NCBI GenBank assembly: GCA_947034885.2
Contig: OX344753.2
Location: 10,850,001 to 10,914,000, forward strand
Origin: Thuidium tamariscinum
Taxonomy: Eukaryota > Streptophyta > Bryopsida > Hypnales > Thuidiaceae
Direction: 5' to 3'
DNA length: 64,000 nucleotides
Numbering within the stretch: the stretch's first letter is position 1; each line of letters opens with the position of its first letter. The notes under the pieces were generated by a model, which worked only from the letters and a program-made list of their open reading frames with translations, was not told the origin of the DNA and searched no databases. This document shows, in pieces, positions 1 to 15,247 of the stretch. The translations under genes and the position numbers were made by a program.

Positions 1-1150
1 CGTTCTTTTTGTTGCCAACGCCTCGTTGCCTCGCACCTTCATGTACATGCGTTGGTTGAACGTGAGGCTGGAATAATGTAGGTTGTTGTGGCGTGCCCAA
101 CGCCATGGCAGTGCACAAGTCGGGCATATCAGCAAGGCTTCTATTGCCATGAGCACAAGGTTGGACACCCGCAATGAGGACATCACGGAAAGACGGACGT
201 CCGCAAGTGGGCATGAAGCTCGCTGGGGAATCCATCTTCAGTACCCTCTTCTCGCCTCGGACCCCAACCGAGCAATTTTGCAGAGTGCCGGTAAAATAGA
301 TATCGTAATTGCGCCCCTGACAAGTTTTGCAAGTCGTTGTAGCCCCTGGCCCCAGCTGGAATTGGATGAGAGACCAAGTACGCCCGATCCAGGAAGCCCA
401 AAAGTACTCGCTTCTTCTCGAGGTGAAATTGGTGGCTCCTTGCCCAATTGACCAAGATTGCGACTGTTGTAGCAAATTCCTGTGGTGGAGGTGGAGGTGG
501 AGGCCAAACATATCCATCTCGACGTCCTCTGGATCGCTTTCCTCCGCCGGCCATACTCCCGTACGCAATCAAAACGGCCTTTGATTCACCCTAAGCTTCA
601 CACTTGCAGCAATGAACACCCCTATTGTTCTCACCTGATGGCGGGTGTCTAACCCTACAGTTTGTGGTGGACGGAGAGAGCTGCCACAGCTTCGATTGTT
701 GCAGCTGCGGTCTTGAGTGCTGCAATTTGAAGTTCCCTCGCAAAGTGAGCTCCCTGTAGTGCTTGGAACATGCCCTCGGATCCCAAACCGCCCCTCTCAT
801 TACCAAAAGCCTCCATTTCAGCACCCTAATCTCTTGAACCTCCCTCGTCACTGCGTGCGTAGGTCAACAATCGATTCTTCAACTTCGATTGCGCCTTGGA
901 TTCGTGAAGCTGCATCGTGGAGCATCGAAAGCAAAACGGTGAAGGACCTTGGATCCGTCACGGGCCTTTGCTTCCCGCTCAAGTTGCGTCCAGCTTGGCA
1001 AGCCACCAACGGCAACTTCATCGTTCCCATACCTTGTTCCAAGTTCCCAAAGGATCATACATGCGTCATAAAAGCCTTGTCAGCGCGTACACTGTCCCCG
1101 TCTTTAGCATTTATGGCCATCTTTAGCCATTTATTTCCGTATGTACATCT
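1..1150. other. GC-richer unassigned region
   Basis: This stretch is clearly richer in G and C than the spacers further right and contains several overlapping open frames on both strands, none of which I recognise. On the minus strand, 572-183 encodes a stretch with a run of seven Pro followed by charged residues. The minus frame at 507-238 contains CYNSRNLGQLGKE, which looks faintly like a CCHC zinc knuckle that has lost Cys and His residues. No full-length domain can be supported. It may be a decayed retroelement or gene remnant, or the edge of a gene continuing left of the window. Confidence 0.3.
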
Positions 1151-1549
1151 CTAGTTTTGGTGGTTTATTCAATGCTATTTCCTCATGACAGCATGGATTG
1201 CTCTCATATTTGTCCCAGTGCATGCAGAGGCTAATTTCCCACACCCGTTTCCTTTGGGCCTTTCCCCAATTCAAACTAGAATTTTCCCTACCCCTCAAAA
1301 GAGGCCCATGTCGACCACAAAGTGGTCGACCAGTCCTTAATGGGTTCAGCAAAATATGGTAGTCTCCTTTTCAAGCTACTATTTAAGATCTAGGGCCAAT
1401 ATAAACTGCCCCTTATTCTCAAGTTATTCTCAAGTTATATGAGTAAGTAAGCCCAATTGTCTTGCTTTTTTCATAAAAGTAAAAGTAGATTGTCTTTTAC
1501 TTTAAATTCAAAAACTTCCGGGCTGCACCTCAATTATCTTCCGAAAATA

Positions 1550-1564
1550 AAAAAGTAAAAAAAA
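1550..1564 (-). terminator. Pol III terminator of tRNA-Trp
   Basis: Runs of A on the plus strand, hence T on the minus strand, lie 24-38 bp beyond the 3' end of the tRNA. T-runs of four or more are the known Pol III stop signal. Confidence 0.7.
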
Positions 1565-1587
1565 TCGGGGCGGAAGTTCGGGAGTTT

Positions 1588-1659
1588 TGAACCCGACGTG
1601 AATCGAACACGCAACCTTCTGATCTGGAGTCAGACGCGCTACCATTGCGCCACGGATCC
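1588..1659 (-). tRNA. tRNA-Trp (anticodon CCA)
   Basis: The minus strand folds as a 72-nt tRNA without intron. The 5' acceptor GGATCCG pairs with the 3' CGGGTTC (with two G-U pairs) and A is the discriminator base. The D-arm has GTGGCGCAATGGTAGCGC, the anticodon arm has CTGACTCCAGATCAG with CCA at 1627-1625, and the T-arm has GTTCGATTC. The sequence agrees with the plant nuclear tRNA-Trp consensus as I know it. CCA is not encoded. On the minus strand the gene is followed by a T-run (A8 at about 1557-1564 on the plus strand), a typical RNA polymerase III terminator. It lies about 290 bp downstream of the 3' end of the GSNOR coding region, same strand. Confidence 0.95.
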
Positions 1660-1947
1660 CCTGTAGACAAAATCTAGTCATTTTTATAAACATTTATATT
1701 CTAATTCCTCAGGGTGAACATGTATCTCATGAAAAATAGGTGACACTTCGTTACACGTTCCTGAAAGCACAAATACCCGATCTAAACAAGTTTGCGCGTG
1801 AATTAAAGGGCCTCACATGACCAACACAGAAAAGTTCTCATACATGGCAGAATGATCTGGGGAACTTTCTATGCTGGGAATACTATAGTATGTATTGTCC
1901 AAAAGGCTTCAGACCGCACTGCTGTCTTATCATATCATTCAACGTCA

Positions 1948-5368
<3,421 letters not shown>

Positions 5369-5770
5369 CGCAATCCGCTGCAACTCTGCAACTCACAGAT
5401 GACCACGCAATCAGAGCTACAATTTCGATGCGCATCAGATCTTGTGAAGAGCCTTCAATCTCCCTCAATCGTCTTCACAAATCTCACTGCAAGAAGGGAA
5501 TGAAAACACGAGCAAGCATAGAACTGCGAGAGTCGTCCTGATTCAATGCAAAGGCGAAAGTTCTTAAGAAAGTTCGAGAGAACCTACGAAATCTGAAGCA
5601 AGCTCTAGCAATCTCTGCAGTCAAGCTCGTCGATGGGATTGTCACGAAAGCACAGGCTGCACCACGGTGTGCGTGTATAATTGTGAGGGTGTGCTTCTTT
5701 GCTGCAGTGAGGGTCCGTGCAGGTTAGAGCAGAGCCGTTAGATTTGGAGGGAGGATCTGAGCCGTCATCT
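5369..5770 (-). promoter_or_regulatory. Leader and promoter region of the GSNOR gene
   Basis: About 400 bp of moderately GC-rich sequence upstream of the GSNOR start codon, bounded on its far side by the AT-rich spacer that starts near 5800. No strong TATA box is evident. Its role is inferred only from position and composition. Confidence 0.4.
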
Positions 5771-6392
5771 CCAACTTGAAAGCAGCCTCTGAGAGGGGCA
5801 ATTGGATGCCAAAATGCACATCCAGATTATTTATTTCAATATAAATCAGTACTATGGCACTCGCTACAGAAAAATACTATTTTTCTGCCCATTTCTGTTT
5901 AAAATATGGATAAAATCACCAATTTTGGCTGAAAAAAGTATTTGAATACAATTGAAAAGTCTCAAAGATTGATGACATCAATGTAGGAATTCATTGCTTC
6001 ACCATATTCTAAGTGTTTGTCATCAAGGTACTTTCTCTTTAAAAAAGAAATTTTAAGAGTGCTTAGCAACGGGGTTTTTTTTGGCTTTCTAGTGCCAAAT
6101 TGCACTAGAAAACTGAAAAAAATAATCTGGCAAAAAAACACTATAGAAAATGCCAAAAAACTTAGATGAAATCACCAGATAACTTTGAAATTTAAAAAAA
6201 TATTAGATGATATCGCCTCATTATGGATGAAAACCATACTATACATCCAATAAGTGAATGAATGTTGCAATTTGGAGCACCACCATAACATTTTTTATTG
6301 CCACTATGACACTTCTTTAAATATGAAAAAAAAGCCTTGGTGCTTGGAATGAATTAAAAAAAATTGGATTCCATGTATTTTGAATGTATAGA

Positions 6393-6604
6393 TACTACAA
6401 GATAATGGAGTGTTTTAAGTATAGTCCTAGAGATAACATTTTAAGTAATGACCTTTTTTGGAGACTTTAAGTAAGAAATAAGTGTCTTTTTAGTAAAATT
6501 TTACTAAAAAGACACTTATTTCTTACTTAAAGTCTCCAAAAAAGGTCATTACTTAAAATGTTATCTCTAGGACTATACTTAAAACACCCCTTTCTCTTGT
6601 AGTG
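6393..6604. mobile_element. CACTA-type palindromic MITE
   Basis: A 212-bp element. Its right end, read inward, is CACTACAAGAGAAAGG, the hallmark terminus of plant CACTA (En/Spm) transposons. The left end reads TACTACAAGATAATGG, i.e. the same with the first C mutated. It is flanked by the 3-bp repeat AGA (6390-6392 and 6605-6607), the target duplication length known for CACTA. The core 6410-6587 is a perfect palindrome of two 89-bp arms with no spacer, centred between 6498 and 6499. It has no coding capacity, so any movement needs a transposase supplied elsewhere. Confidence 0.8.
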
Positions 6605-6911
6605 AGAAGGGCTTTTTTTGTTCTACATGAATAATGCACTGAGGTCAATCATATAACTAATTGGGTAGTATAATACCAATGAAAAATCCATTGTTTACAG
6701 ATTCAAATTGAAATTGAAATTAACTTTTGAAGAATACAACTATACTTAAAAGACATTTCAATTGCAACTAAGCTTAAATTTGATCCTCTCAAATATACTC
6801 TAACTATAGTTTTAAAAATTAGAGTAGAAAAGATATGTCTTGCAAGCAAATCCAACTACAGCAATTCTACTTGAATTTCTTCTATCAAGGTTGACTTCAT
6901 GAACAAACTTT

Positions 6912-7244
6912 CATAAGAGGAGTTATGGGCCTCCAAAAGATGCTTTCAGGGTCGTTCCTTGAAACTACTCCCACTGTTGTAGACCAACCTCTATTGATTT
7001 GAATTTCAGAATTTCAGAATTTTTTTATAAAAAAATTCAAAATTGTATTAAAAAGAAAAAAATGATTTAAGAAAATATTTTTATAATATTCAATAATTAA
7101 TTAAAACAATTAATTAATATTATCTGATGTGGTAGTCACTCAACCACATCAATGTGTTGATGTGCCAATATTCACAACACTCCCATAGCATTTCCAGCAT
7201 TCGAAAATTCATAGTCTTCTAAAATGGCCACAAATCCTCTCATG
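6912..7244. mobile_element. Foldback MITE, family with CAT(T/A)AGAGG ends, copy 1
   Basis: Left end CATAAGAGGAGTTATGGGCC; the right end read inward is CATGAGAGGATTTGTGGCC, with AGAAGACTATG following. Similar ends and interior (a GGGTT/CCTTGAAAC motif, an AT-rich middle, TGTGG then an AACACTCCC-like motif) recur at 14909, 18071, 31375 and 32253. Ends are consistent with TA target duplications but are too decayed to be sure. Non-coding. Confidence 0.55.
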
Positions 7245-9325
7245 AGAGAAGTACCAAATATAACCTAGAAAGATGAATATATGACCTCAAATTAAAGTGA
7301 GTGTATAAAATTCTTACATTGTATATATATTTGTATGTTGTAACTATTTGTTCTTTAAAAAAATTTAATGTTCATAAATGAAATCATATATTATTTACAA
7401 GTCATAAATAATTCAATTTTTTTTGCAAAGATTTTAAATTATTGTGATTTTCAATGAAAAAAGTGAATAAAATTCATATTTAATCTAAAAATAGCTCAAA
7501 AACCTAAATTTATTTCTATGGATGTGGCTAAATCTTGATATATTACTAGTTGAGTAAATTATTCAATAAATATTATTTTATTAGAAAATCAGTAGACCAT
7601 GGTTGTAGGTCCCAAGCTCAAATTGCAATTAAGTATTAAATTTTAGGAACTTTCCAAATCTTCAAATTGGAGTAGAAAGTGGACTTCAATCATCATCTTT
7701 ATATTATAAATCAAGCTCAAATTCATTAAGAGTGACACTACTATGAAAATTTGTAATTTATTCATATGGACTCCAAATAATGTATTTAACGAAAGGGTGT
7801 CTAAAATGATAAAATTTTGACACAAAATCACTACAAGTAATTTTCTATCAATTTTTGTATTTCTAACATCTTCTTGTCAATTTCTTGTCAAATCTTTGTT
7901 AATCTCTCCTATTAGATGAAAACATAATGGTTTTTGTTTCTAACTACTCATCATGAACTTCCCCCGGTTTGACCTTGGTAGAAATTTTGCTTTCATGTTT
8001 GCTGCACCTACCACTGCCATTCTTTTGCTTCATTGTATTTTTCACCTTTCCCAACGTTTCTAATATTGTTCAAATTCTCAAGCAAAATTTCACCACCTCA
8101 TTTCTTTCCTTTGTTGCTTTTAAAATGTGCGTTTAATATGCTCTTTTGCCAATTTTGTGTAAATGTTATTTGGTTGATTAGGGTTTGGATGTTGTCTTCA
8201 AATACCACCAAAATACACGATTTTAGGTTTTAGGTCACGCACACTGTAAAAACATCGCCATTCAGTCAACACTCCAAATCATAGCAAGCTCCATCAATTC
8301 CACCCTACTTGCAAAGCCTCAAGCAGGAAATTGTATCCAAATTTCTGAAATTTGCATCAAAAATTAGGCGATGGCATTAAAGTTGTGGAGATTGGGATGG
8401 CTGGAATCTGTGTTGCTGCATTAAGTTGTAGAATTTTCTTCTTACTAGGCTACATTGCTTTCAACTTTTTGTCAAAACAAAGCATGTACAATCCAATAAT
8501 AAAATTAGTATTCAAGCATTAGCACCAACATGTACCAACAATGATTAACGATCAAAAAGTCCTTGAAAATTGAAAATTGTAAAGAACTAAATCCTTCCCC
8601 TATTGTGCTTGGACTAGACTTGGAAACTACGAAGCTTACACAAGCTACATACAAAAATTCTCTAAACCCTAAACCATAATGCAACACTATTTTTCATTCC
8701 ATTCTACATTATGGAATGCTTGCCTAAATTTTTAGTAAGCCAACTACAAAGGTCCCATAATTCTAGATTGGCTTAGACAGGCATTGAAAGGAAAAAAGAT
8801 TGTTGCTTGTGCATATTGAGATTCCTACAAACACCAAATCTATACCTTAAGAGAGGTACATTAGTTTGTTTTGTTTTGTTTGTCACCTTGAGATCTCTTA
8901 GACCATGTGTCCCCCAACCGTGTGCTTGGTACCATCGGAAAGCTCTCGATGAGGAGGAGTGCATGGACTTAGTTTTGTGGCATTTGGACTCATGGCAAGA
9001 AAGTTATTGAATTTCAAAGTTTTAATAAATTAAAAATTTTGAAAATTACTTTTACTTTGGATTTGACTATGGTAATAGCACAGGGCACACTAGTCTACTC
9101 TGAATTCTAAACTCTAAATTGTCCATTCCAACTATGAAGATCTCTATGATCCCAAACTATTGTCTCAAAGAAAGATAGCAAAAAGAGAAGAGTTCCAATT
9201 CACTAAAATTACTACAAACACAAAGAAACAGCAAATTCAGTTTGTAAGAAGCAATATCTGTAAAAGAAAACCCACCTACTATTGCTGATATGATTTCGGT
9301 AGAAGCAACCACTATTTTGTATGTA

Positions 9326-9652
9326 AGGTAAGAGGTCATATAATGGACCATCTGAGGGCTGAAACAGAATTTTAGGGAGGTAAAACTCTTAGAAATATTT
9401 TTCAGTAAATTTTCCTTGAAAGATAAGTAGAATTGACATCTAACCCAAGTCGTTTCATATTTTTTGGAGCTTTGTGGAATTAGTTATCAAATTTTGAAGT
9501 TGAAAGGACATAGGGCTCTAAAATGGTGCCATAGCTAAAATGTACACTGTCAGTACACTCTTGAAGGCTATGAAAAAGCAACATGTACAAATACTATGCA
9601 TTTAAGGTAGGGCACCATTTTAAAACCCGCTCCATTTAAGAGCCTTCTACCT
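9326..9652. mobile_element. TA-flanked MITE, AGGTA(A/G)GAGG family, copy A
   Basis: A 327-bp element with inverted ends AGGTAAGAGGTC (left) and AGGTAGAAGGCT (right, read inward), flanked by TA on both sides (9324-9325, 9653-9654). It is about 85 percent alike by eye to copy B at 41914-42234, end to end. The TA flank points to the Tc1/mariner superfamily. Non-coding. Confidence 0.75.
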
Positions 9653-9928
9653 TAATGGTTTTGGTAAGAAACAACCTTTCTTCACATGCTAAGCTTATAC
9701 ACTACAACATTTCAAACTTATGAAACAATACTAAACGTTGACTGAAAGCACAAGGTCTAAAATTGTCAAAGATGAAGCTATGATTGTCAAAGAGGAAGAT
9801 ATGATAAAAGTTTCAAATTGTGTGCAACACCATTGTACAGTACAGCACACAATGCCTGAATGATGTTGGCCAAATAATCTGTAAGATAGATAATTATGCT
9901 GAGAGGTTGAGGCAGACGAATTGGTGTA

Positions 9929-10242
9929 AGTAGGTGGCTCTAAAAGCAACCTGGCTCTAAAAGCGACCTCTAATACAGAGGTCCATTTTGCTTTCTTCAA
10001 TAGACAAATGCTGTACATTTTAGCAGGGGTGCTTCAAAGGGATACTTCAAGAAACCACTGCATTTCAACTTCAAAAATTTGTAACTAATTCCACAAAGGT
10101 TCCAAAAATACGAAATGACTTGGGTTGAATGCCAATTCCATTTATCTTCATACGAAAAATTAATTGAAAATTGTTTCAAGGAGTTTTGCTTCTCCAAAAT
10201 TGCAGTCAACTCTTAAAAAGTTGCTCTAAGAGCACACTACCT
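9929..10242. mobile_element. TA-flanked MITE, AGGTA(A/G)GAGG family, copy C (inverted, diverged)
   Basis: The reverse complement of this stretch aligns with copy A over shared motifs such as CAACCCAAGTC, TTTGTGGAATTAGTTA and TTTGAAGTTGAAA, and ends in CTACC followed by TTA. It lies in inverted orientation about 280 bp from copy A, so the two could fold on each other in a transcript. More diverged than copy B. Confidence 0.55.
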
Positions 10243-10728
10243 TAGTCAATATATACTTGTACATAGTGGTTGTGTTGTCCCATGGTTTGTATGGTGGATG
10301 ATGAGTGAGATTGGTCACTGTGGTGTGCAAGTTGAAAGAGAGCAGGATACTAAATCCTCCATTTGAAGTGGGCCCAGTAGGGTAAATTTTGGGTTCTCCA
10401 TGGTGAAAGTATGAAAAAAAGCCCCCTATTTTTTGTTGTGTTCAAGGTATGTTCAACATCATCAATACCTTATGCAGGGTCTTTGATTGCAAATATGAAT
10501 TCAAAAATATTTAAAAAAAATTTAAAAAATACCTGCATTTTCCTTGATGTAAATCCACCTTGCTAGGCCTACTTTGAATGGAGTCTACAAGTGGTTGCAA
10601 TATAGATTATAGTAGATGTGGCAATGCTCAATGTGTAAGATTATTGTTGTGGAGCTTGTTTGTAGTTGAGTGCTTTTTTGATACATTGTAGATACTATTA
10701 GAAGAGGGAAGATTGACCTTTTGTATAC

Positions 10729-10965
10729 CAATGGTCCTAGTATGTGAGCATGAAAGTGTGAACATGTGAGGCTTGAGCATATATATAAGTAGATGTCATG
10801 CATCTATTGAAGGTGTTTAGAACATAAACACATATAATATAGGTACTTATAGCATATATGCATTACTATCATAGAAGGTTACTATAATACAAACATTTAA
10901 ATCATAGGTGTATAGTGTTCTAGGCTCATAGGCTCACCCTTCTAATCTCACATAATAGCAACCTT
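10729..10965. mobile_element. Mutator-like MITE, copy 1
   Basis: A 237-bp non-coding element with long inverted ends. Left has TATGTGAGCATGAAAGTG, right read inward has TGCTATTATGTGAGAT. It is flanked by the perfect 11-bp direct repeat CTTTTGTATAC (10718-10728 and 10966-10976). Target duplications of about 9 bp and long inverted ends are the mark of Mutator-like elements. Four further copies lie in the window. Confidence 0.8.
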
Positions 10966-12319
10966 CTTTTGTATACTTATGTCATGTGAATCTATGCATA
11001 ACTTAGTACTTCGTTTGGAGCTAGCAAGTTTACATAACTTTAGACATTTGGGAGTTTATTTATTATTTAAGTTTTTGGCATGATTAGAACAATGTACCTT
11101 TGTGGAGTTAATATTTGTTACCTACTAATTTGTTTCAATCATGGGCCACTTAATTGTTTCAAGTAACTATACACATATTATTGAAATGTCCTATAATATT
11201 AGATGGATATTCCTATCAATGAAAGAAGGTTTGACTTCTACAAAGTACAATAAAGGTTGAAAAATGATCCAAGTTGATGAATGATGAATGTCCATGACAA
11301 CAATGAAGGTAGAAAAAATATAAATATTTAGTCTTTTTTTTAACTCAATTTTGAAGATTTTGTAAGCAAATGTTAATTTTTCCTAATAGATGTACCTTGG
11401 ATTTGAATTACTATCCTCTATTCATTGTGTCCTATACAAACTTTACTTTCTAATGGAGTTTATGACATTATATTATCAGTTTTAGATTTTGGAATTCCAA
11501 CATATAAAAGTTTTGTATAGTATAAATTTTGAATTGTTAAGGTAAGTACTAATTCAAACACTTAAAGAATTTTGTATGGTTCTATTATTACTAGTGAAAC
11601 TATTTCAATTTTTAGTAATAGTTAAAAATATATTTTAACTCAATTATACATGCATTAATTAAATATTCTATTTTCCAAAATTTGACATGTGACCCCTTAA
11701 TATTAAATTATCTACATGTAGTGAATTTCAAATATTTTTTTGAGATTTATTTTGCAAGGTATGTAGATGTTTCCCATACATCATTGCAATTGAATCTTCA
11801 AAAAGTCATTGTAGTGGTTCAGAGTGGTTTGGTTATTCATGTAAACTTATGTAGTTTACTTATAAAAATTCATAAAAATTACAATTTTGATTTTTAAAAT
11901 TCAAATTTGGTATACTTCATTGAGATTGCGTAAAAATCCAATGTTAATCATGCATGCATTACAAAAATACTAAATGAAGTTTTCATTTTCAAAAGTTCTT
12001 TGAATGGTACAATTGGCAATTGACAAGCAACCTTTTTTCTCGGCACCATGGGGCCAAATTGCATCATTTCAAAATAAACATCTTTCTTTTTTGTCAAATA
12101 AAAGTAATTTTTTTTTGCTAGAAATTTTCTAGTTCTCTTTAAAATATAGATGAAGTTGTCAAATTTGGATGAAAAAGTATATGAATATGATAAAAAGGTG
12201 TTTTTAAGTCCAAAAGACAAATGAATGTAGAAATACAATGCTTCATCAAATTTGAAGTGATTGTCATCTTGGCACTTTCTTAAAAAGTAAAAAAACTGAA
12301 GGGTTGGTTAGAAATGGCT

Positions 12320-12973
12320 TTAATCCCTAAATGTCCAAGATCTTTTTTGAACTTCTAGGAATTTGATCTAAAGTGAACCAAAAGTAAACTTTTTGATGAA
12401 CTTTATCAATTTAAAAAAAATGTAACTGGCCAAATTCAAACTAGACATGTTGGAGATTTCTTAGGAAAAGAAAACATGACAATATCACTTGTGGATTGAA
12501 AGATTATAATGTTTGATCATGAAAGTGTTAAAATTGCAAAAGTGATGTGAAGTCTTTCAATCCTCTTCTTACAAGTCAAAACTAAAATGTTGGTGACCAA
12601 AAAAATATGAAGTGAAAGGCCTAACATGCATAACCTCAATCAATTTATAGCTTCTCAAAATCTACTCTACAATCTTTTTAAATTAATTTCTGATGTGACT
12701 TTTTCTCCAAGATTTAGTGTATTTGAGGCTCATTTCCAAGAACCCTAAACACTAGAGAAAGTCAAGATTGCAATGGGTACCCTTGCACAAAAAATTTGAA
12801 TAGAAAAATCATAATCAATCATTTTCAAGATTGAATTTTTTGTGCTTAAAGTAGACTTTGAAAAGAATTCTCTAAAAATAAAAACTACTAAAAATAGCAA
12901 CTTAATTAGGTTTTCTTTTACTTCAAAGTTTTGCAAACACCAAATTTTGGTGCATTAGGCATTTAGCGGTTAA
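12320..12973. mobile_element. TTAA-flanked (piggyBac-like) non-autonomous element, family 1
   Basis: A 654-bp stretch bounded by TTAA on each side (12320-12323, 12970-12973). The left end reads TTAATCCCTAAATGTCCAAG. It is the reverse-complement relative of the 655-bp element at 36197-36851: both contain the CACCAAATTTTGGTG palindrome near one end and AACTTCTAGGAATTTG / CAAATTTCAAGAAGC-type sequence near the other. TTAA duplications with CCC-starting ends are the known signature of piggyBac elements. Non-coding. Confidence 0.7.
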
Positions 12974-13450
12974 CCCCTCAACGCCCAAGCTTGGATGGTG
13001 AGTTCGAGGTGGATGGAATGATCCTTTTACTATACATGGATTTTTGGGAAATTGGAGGAGTTGTTTGACATTTTCACCGTTGATTTAGGTTTGTAAATAT
13101 GCTCCAAAATAATTTGTTTTGATCATTTTTGATGAACTTCACCGTCCTGATTTCAAGATCATAATAGTTGGAATGAGGCTTAAGTGAGTGACAAGAAGGA
13201 AGACGGCGGTGACAATCAAAAGTTCCAAAAGAATATTTGCATTCATTAAGGTAGGCCCGTACAATTAGATTACATTTGTTCCCTACTCATTTAATCGTTG
13301 GTTAGTCATTAATTAGGATTTTTTAGGATTAGTAGTTTGGATTTTGTTTAACTTTTATTATATTAGGTTTAATGATCCAAATAGATAAAACAAAATCCAA
13401 AAAAATATCTATAGAATAATAGAACAAATTAATAAACAATTAGGGGTTAA
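12970..13450. mobile_element. TTAA-flanked (piggyBac-like) non-autonomous element, family 2
   Basis: A 481-bp stretch that begins at the same TTAA that ends the previous element. Left end TTAACCCCTCAACGCCC; right end read inward TTAACCCCTAATTG (TTAA at 13447-13450). Two elements sharing one TTAA suggests insertion of one exactly next to the other. The interior is unlike the other families. Non-coding. Confidence 0.55.
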
Positions 13451-14908
13451 TATTTTTAAAGATTTGATTTGATTTAGGAGATTGAACAATTTGGAATATT
13501 AAAAGTAATTCCAAAAAAATTAGGTATTGTTTAAAATACTTCAAAATTGATAAATTTCTAGACAATCAAGGAAAAAACAATAAACAAGGGAAATTTGAAC
13601 CAACAATTGGATTCAAATTCAAATTTCACAATAGATTACCAAAATGGAGGGAGTGGATATTACAAAACAATTCATTTGGTGGTTCTCAAAGATGGTAAGG
13701 TGGAGTCTTTTGAAGGAGAGGTATATAAAATCAACATTTTATTTTGATTTTTTTTTAATTTGATATGTTAAATTTCTAATTAAAAATTAATCCTTAGGTT
13801 AAAATTTTAGAATTAGAATTTAGAACATAGTAGTATAGTTGTTAGAATTTTTTTTAAATATATTATACTTAAAAAATAACCAAAAAATAAGAAAGATATA
13901 AGTAGATGAACTTTAGATGTTAATTTTGATGAAAATTTAAAATTTTCATCTAAATGAATCCAAAAGGGAATACAAAAACTTTAGTAGGATCTAGAATTTT
14001 TAGGTCAAAATAAAAGTTGAATTGCTTGCTCAAACCAAAATTAATTGAGGAATGACATTTAATTTGCTAATTTTCAAACAAATTTCATCCATATTCTCCC
14101 ATATAGACTTTGCTAAAAATTACACCTTCCAAGTACAAGAGGAAGTCCAATTTGAAAATTTTAATAGTATTGTTGATATTATTTTTGTGCATATCATTTA
14201 AGGAGGAATTGTTGATATAAAAATGATGGTTCTTCCATATTGGAGGAGTTACATTTTTACATTTGTAATAATGAGAAATATAACAAATTTTTGTTTAACT
14301 TTTCTTGCTTCAACATTATTTGGAAGTGGCTACAAAACTTCAAGTTCATGTCTTTTAATTAAGCTAATTGTTTTGTAAAATGGCTAGACATCCCAATTTA
14401 AAGGTTGTAATGGATTGTATTTTTTTTAAAGTTTGTTGTATAAATTAGAGGTTAAAGTATCAAGTAGACCTATAGCATATAGAAAATGGAATATGAAAGG
14501 TGAATTCACCAACCTTGTGAATGCCAATTCCATAATCACATTGCAAATTTGGTTTATGCATATGTCACCTATTTCTAATGCTTTAATTTTGGCACTTATA
14601 GATAAGTAGGATGAGATTGGGATAATGATTAGTAGTAAACTTAGGCAAAATAATGCCAACATTGTAGAGTTTTTGCAAGAGGGACTTTCTACAAGGGTGT
14701 TATTTTTCTACAATAGTCACAAGTCAAAGATTTTTAGAAATTCTAATACATCTCAACAACAATTATGATTTGGAGAAAGAAGTAGGAGGCTAAAAACAAT
14801 TTTGGATTTGGACAATACCATTTAATAGCATTGATTTCATTTCTTTAGTTCATCTCTCCAAAAGTTCAAGTTGACAATCAATTGTGGCATTTTTCTTGTG
14901 GTAATTCA

Positions 14909-15247
14909 CATTAGATGAAATTTGAGGGCAAGAAGAGGCTGTAAGTTCCTAGACTATAGGAACTCCAAGGAAAGATTGCCACATTAGTAGTTTGACCTAG
15001 TCGAGACTATGCCATATGAGATATTAATTTAATTTAATTAATTAATTATTATCAATAAAATTGAAAATTGAAAATTATCTTTTCAATTTCTTAATATTTT
15101 TTGAAAATTTTGAATTAAAATTGTTTTTTTAAGAAAATTAAAAAACTTAGGCTATCACAATTGCTTCACAGTACCTAAACAATAGAAGGAATAGCTAGGG
15201 GAATAACCTTGAAACAATCTCTTCTTGCCCTCTAATTTCATCTAATG
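14909..15247. mobile_element. Foldback MITE, CATTAG family, copy 2
   Basis: Inverted ends are CATTAGATGAAATTTGAGGG (left) and CATTAGATGAAATTAGAGGG (right, read inward), each followed by CAAGAAGAG. Together they give a near-perfect 29-bp terminal inverted repeat. The interior shares layout with the copy at 6912. Non-coding. Confidence 0.7.

Noticed and set aside
183-572. Minus-strand frames with a Pro run and a knuckle-like CYNSRNLGQLGKE stretch as a real gag or zinc-knuckle gene
   Set aside because: Key Cys and His residues are missing, frames overlap on both strands and no gene model joins them; kept only as an unassigned region.
7818-7835. CACTACAAG at 7825 as a second CACTA terminus
   Set aside because: No partner end in inverted orientation and no target duplication nearby; likely chance in AT-rich DNA.
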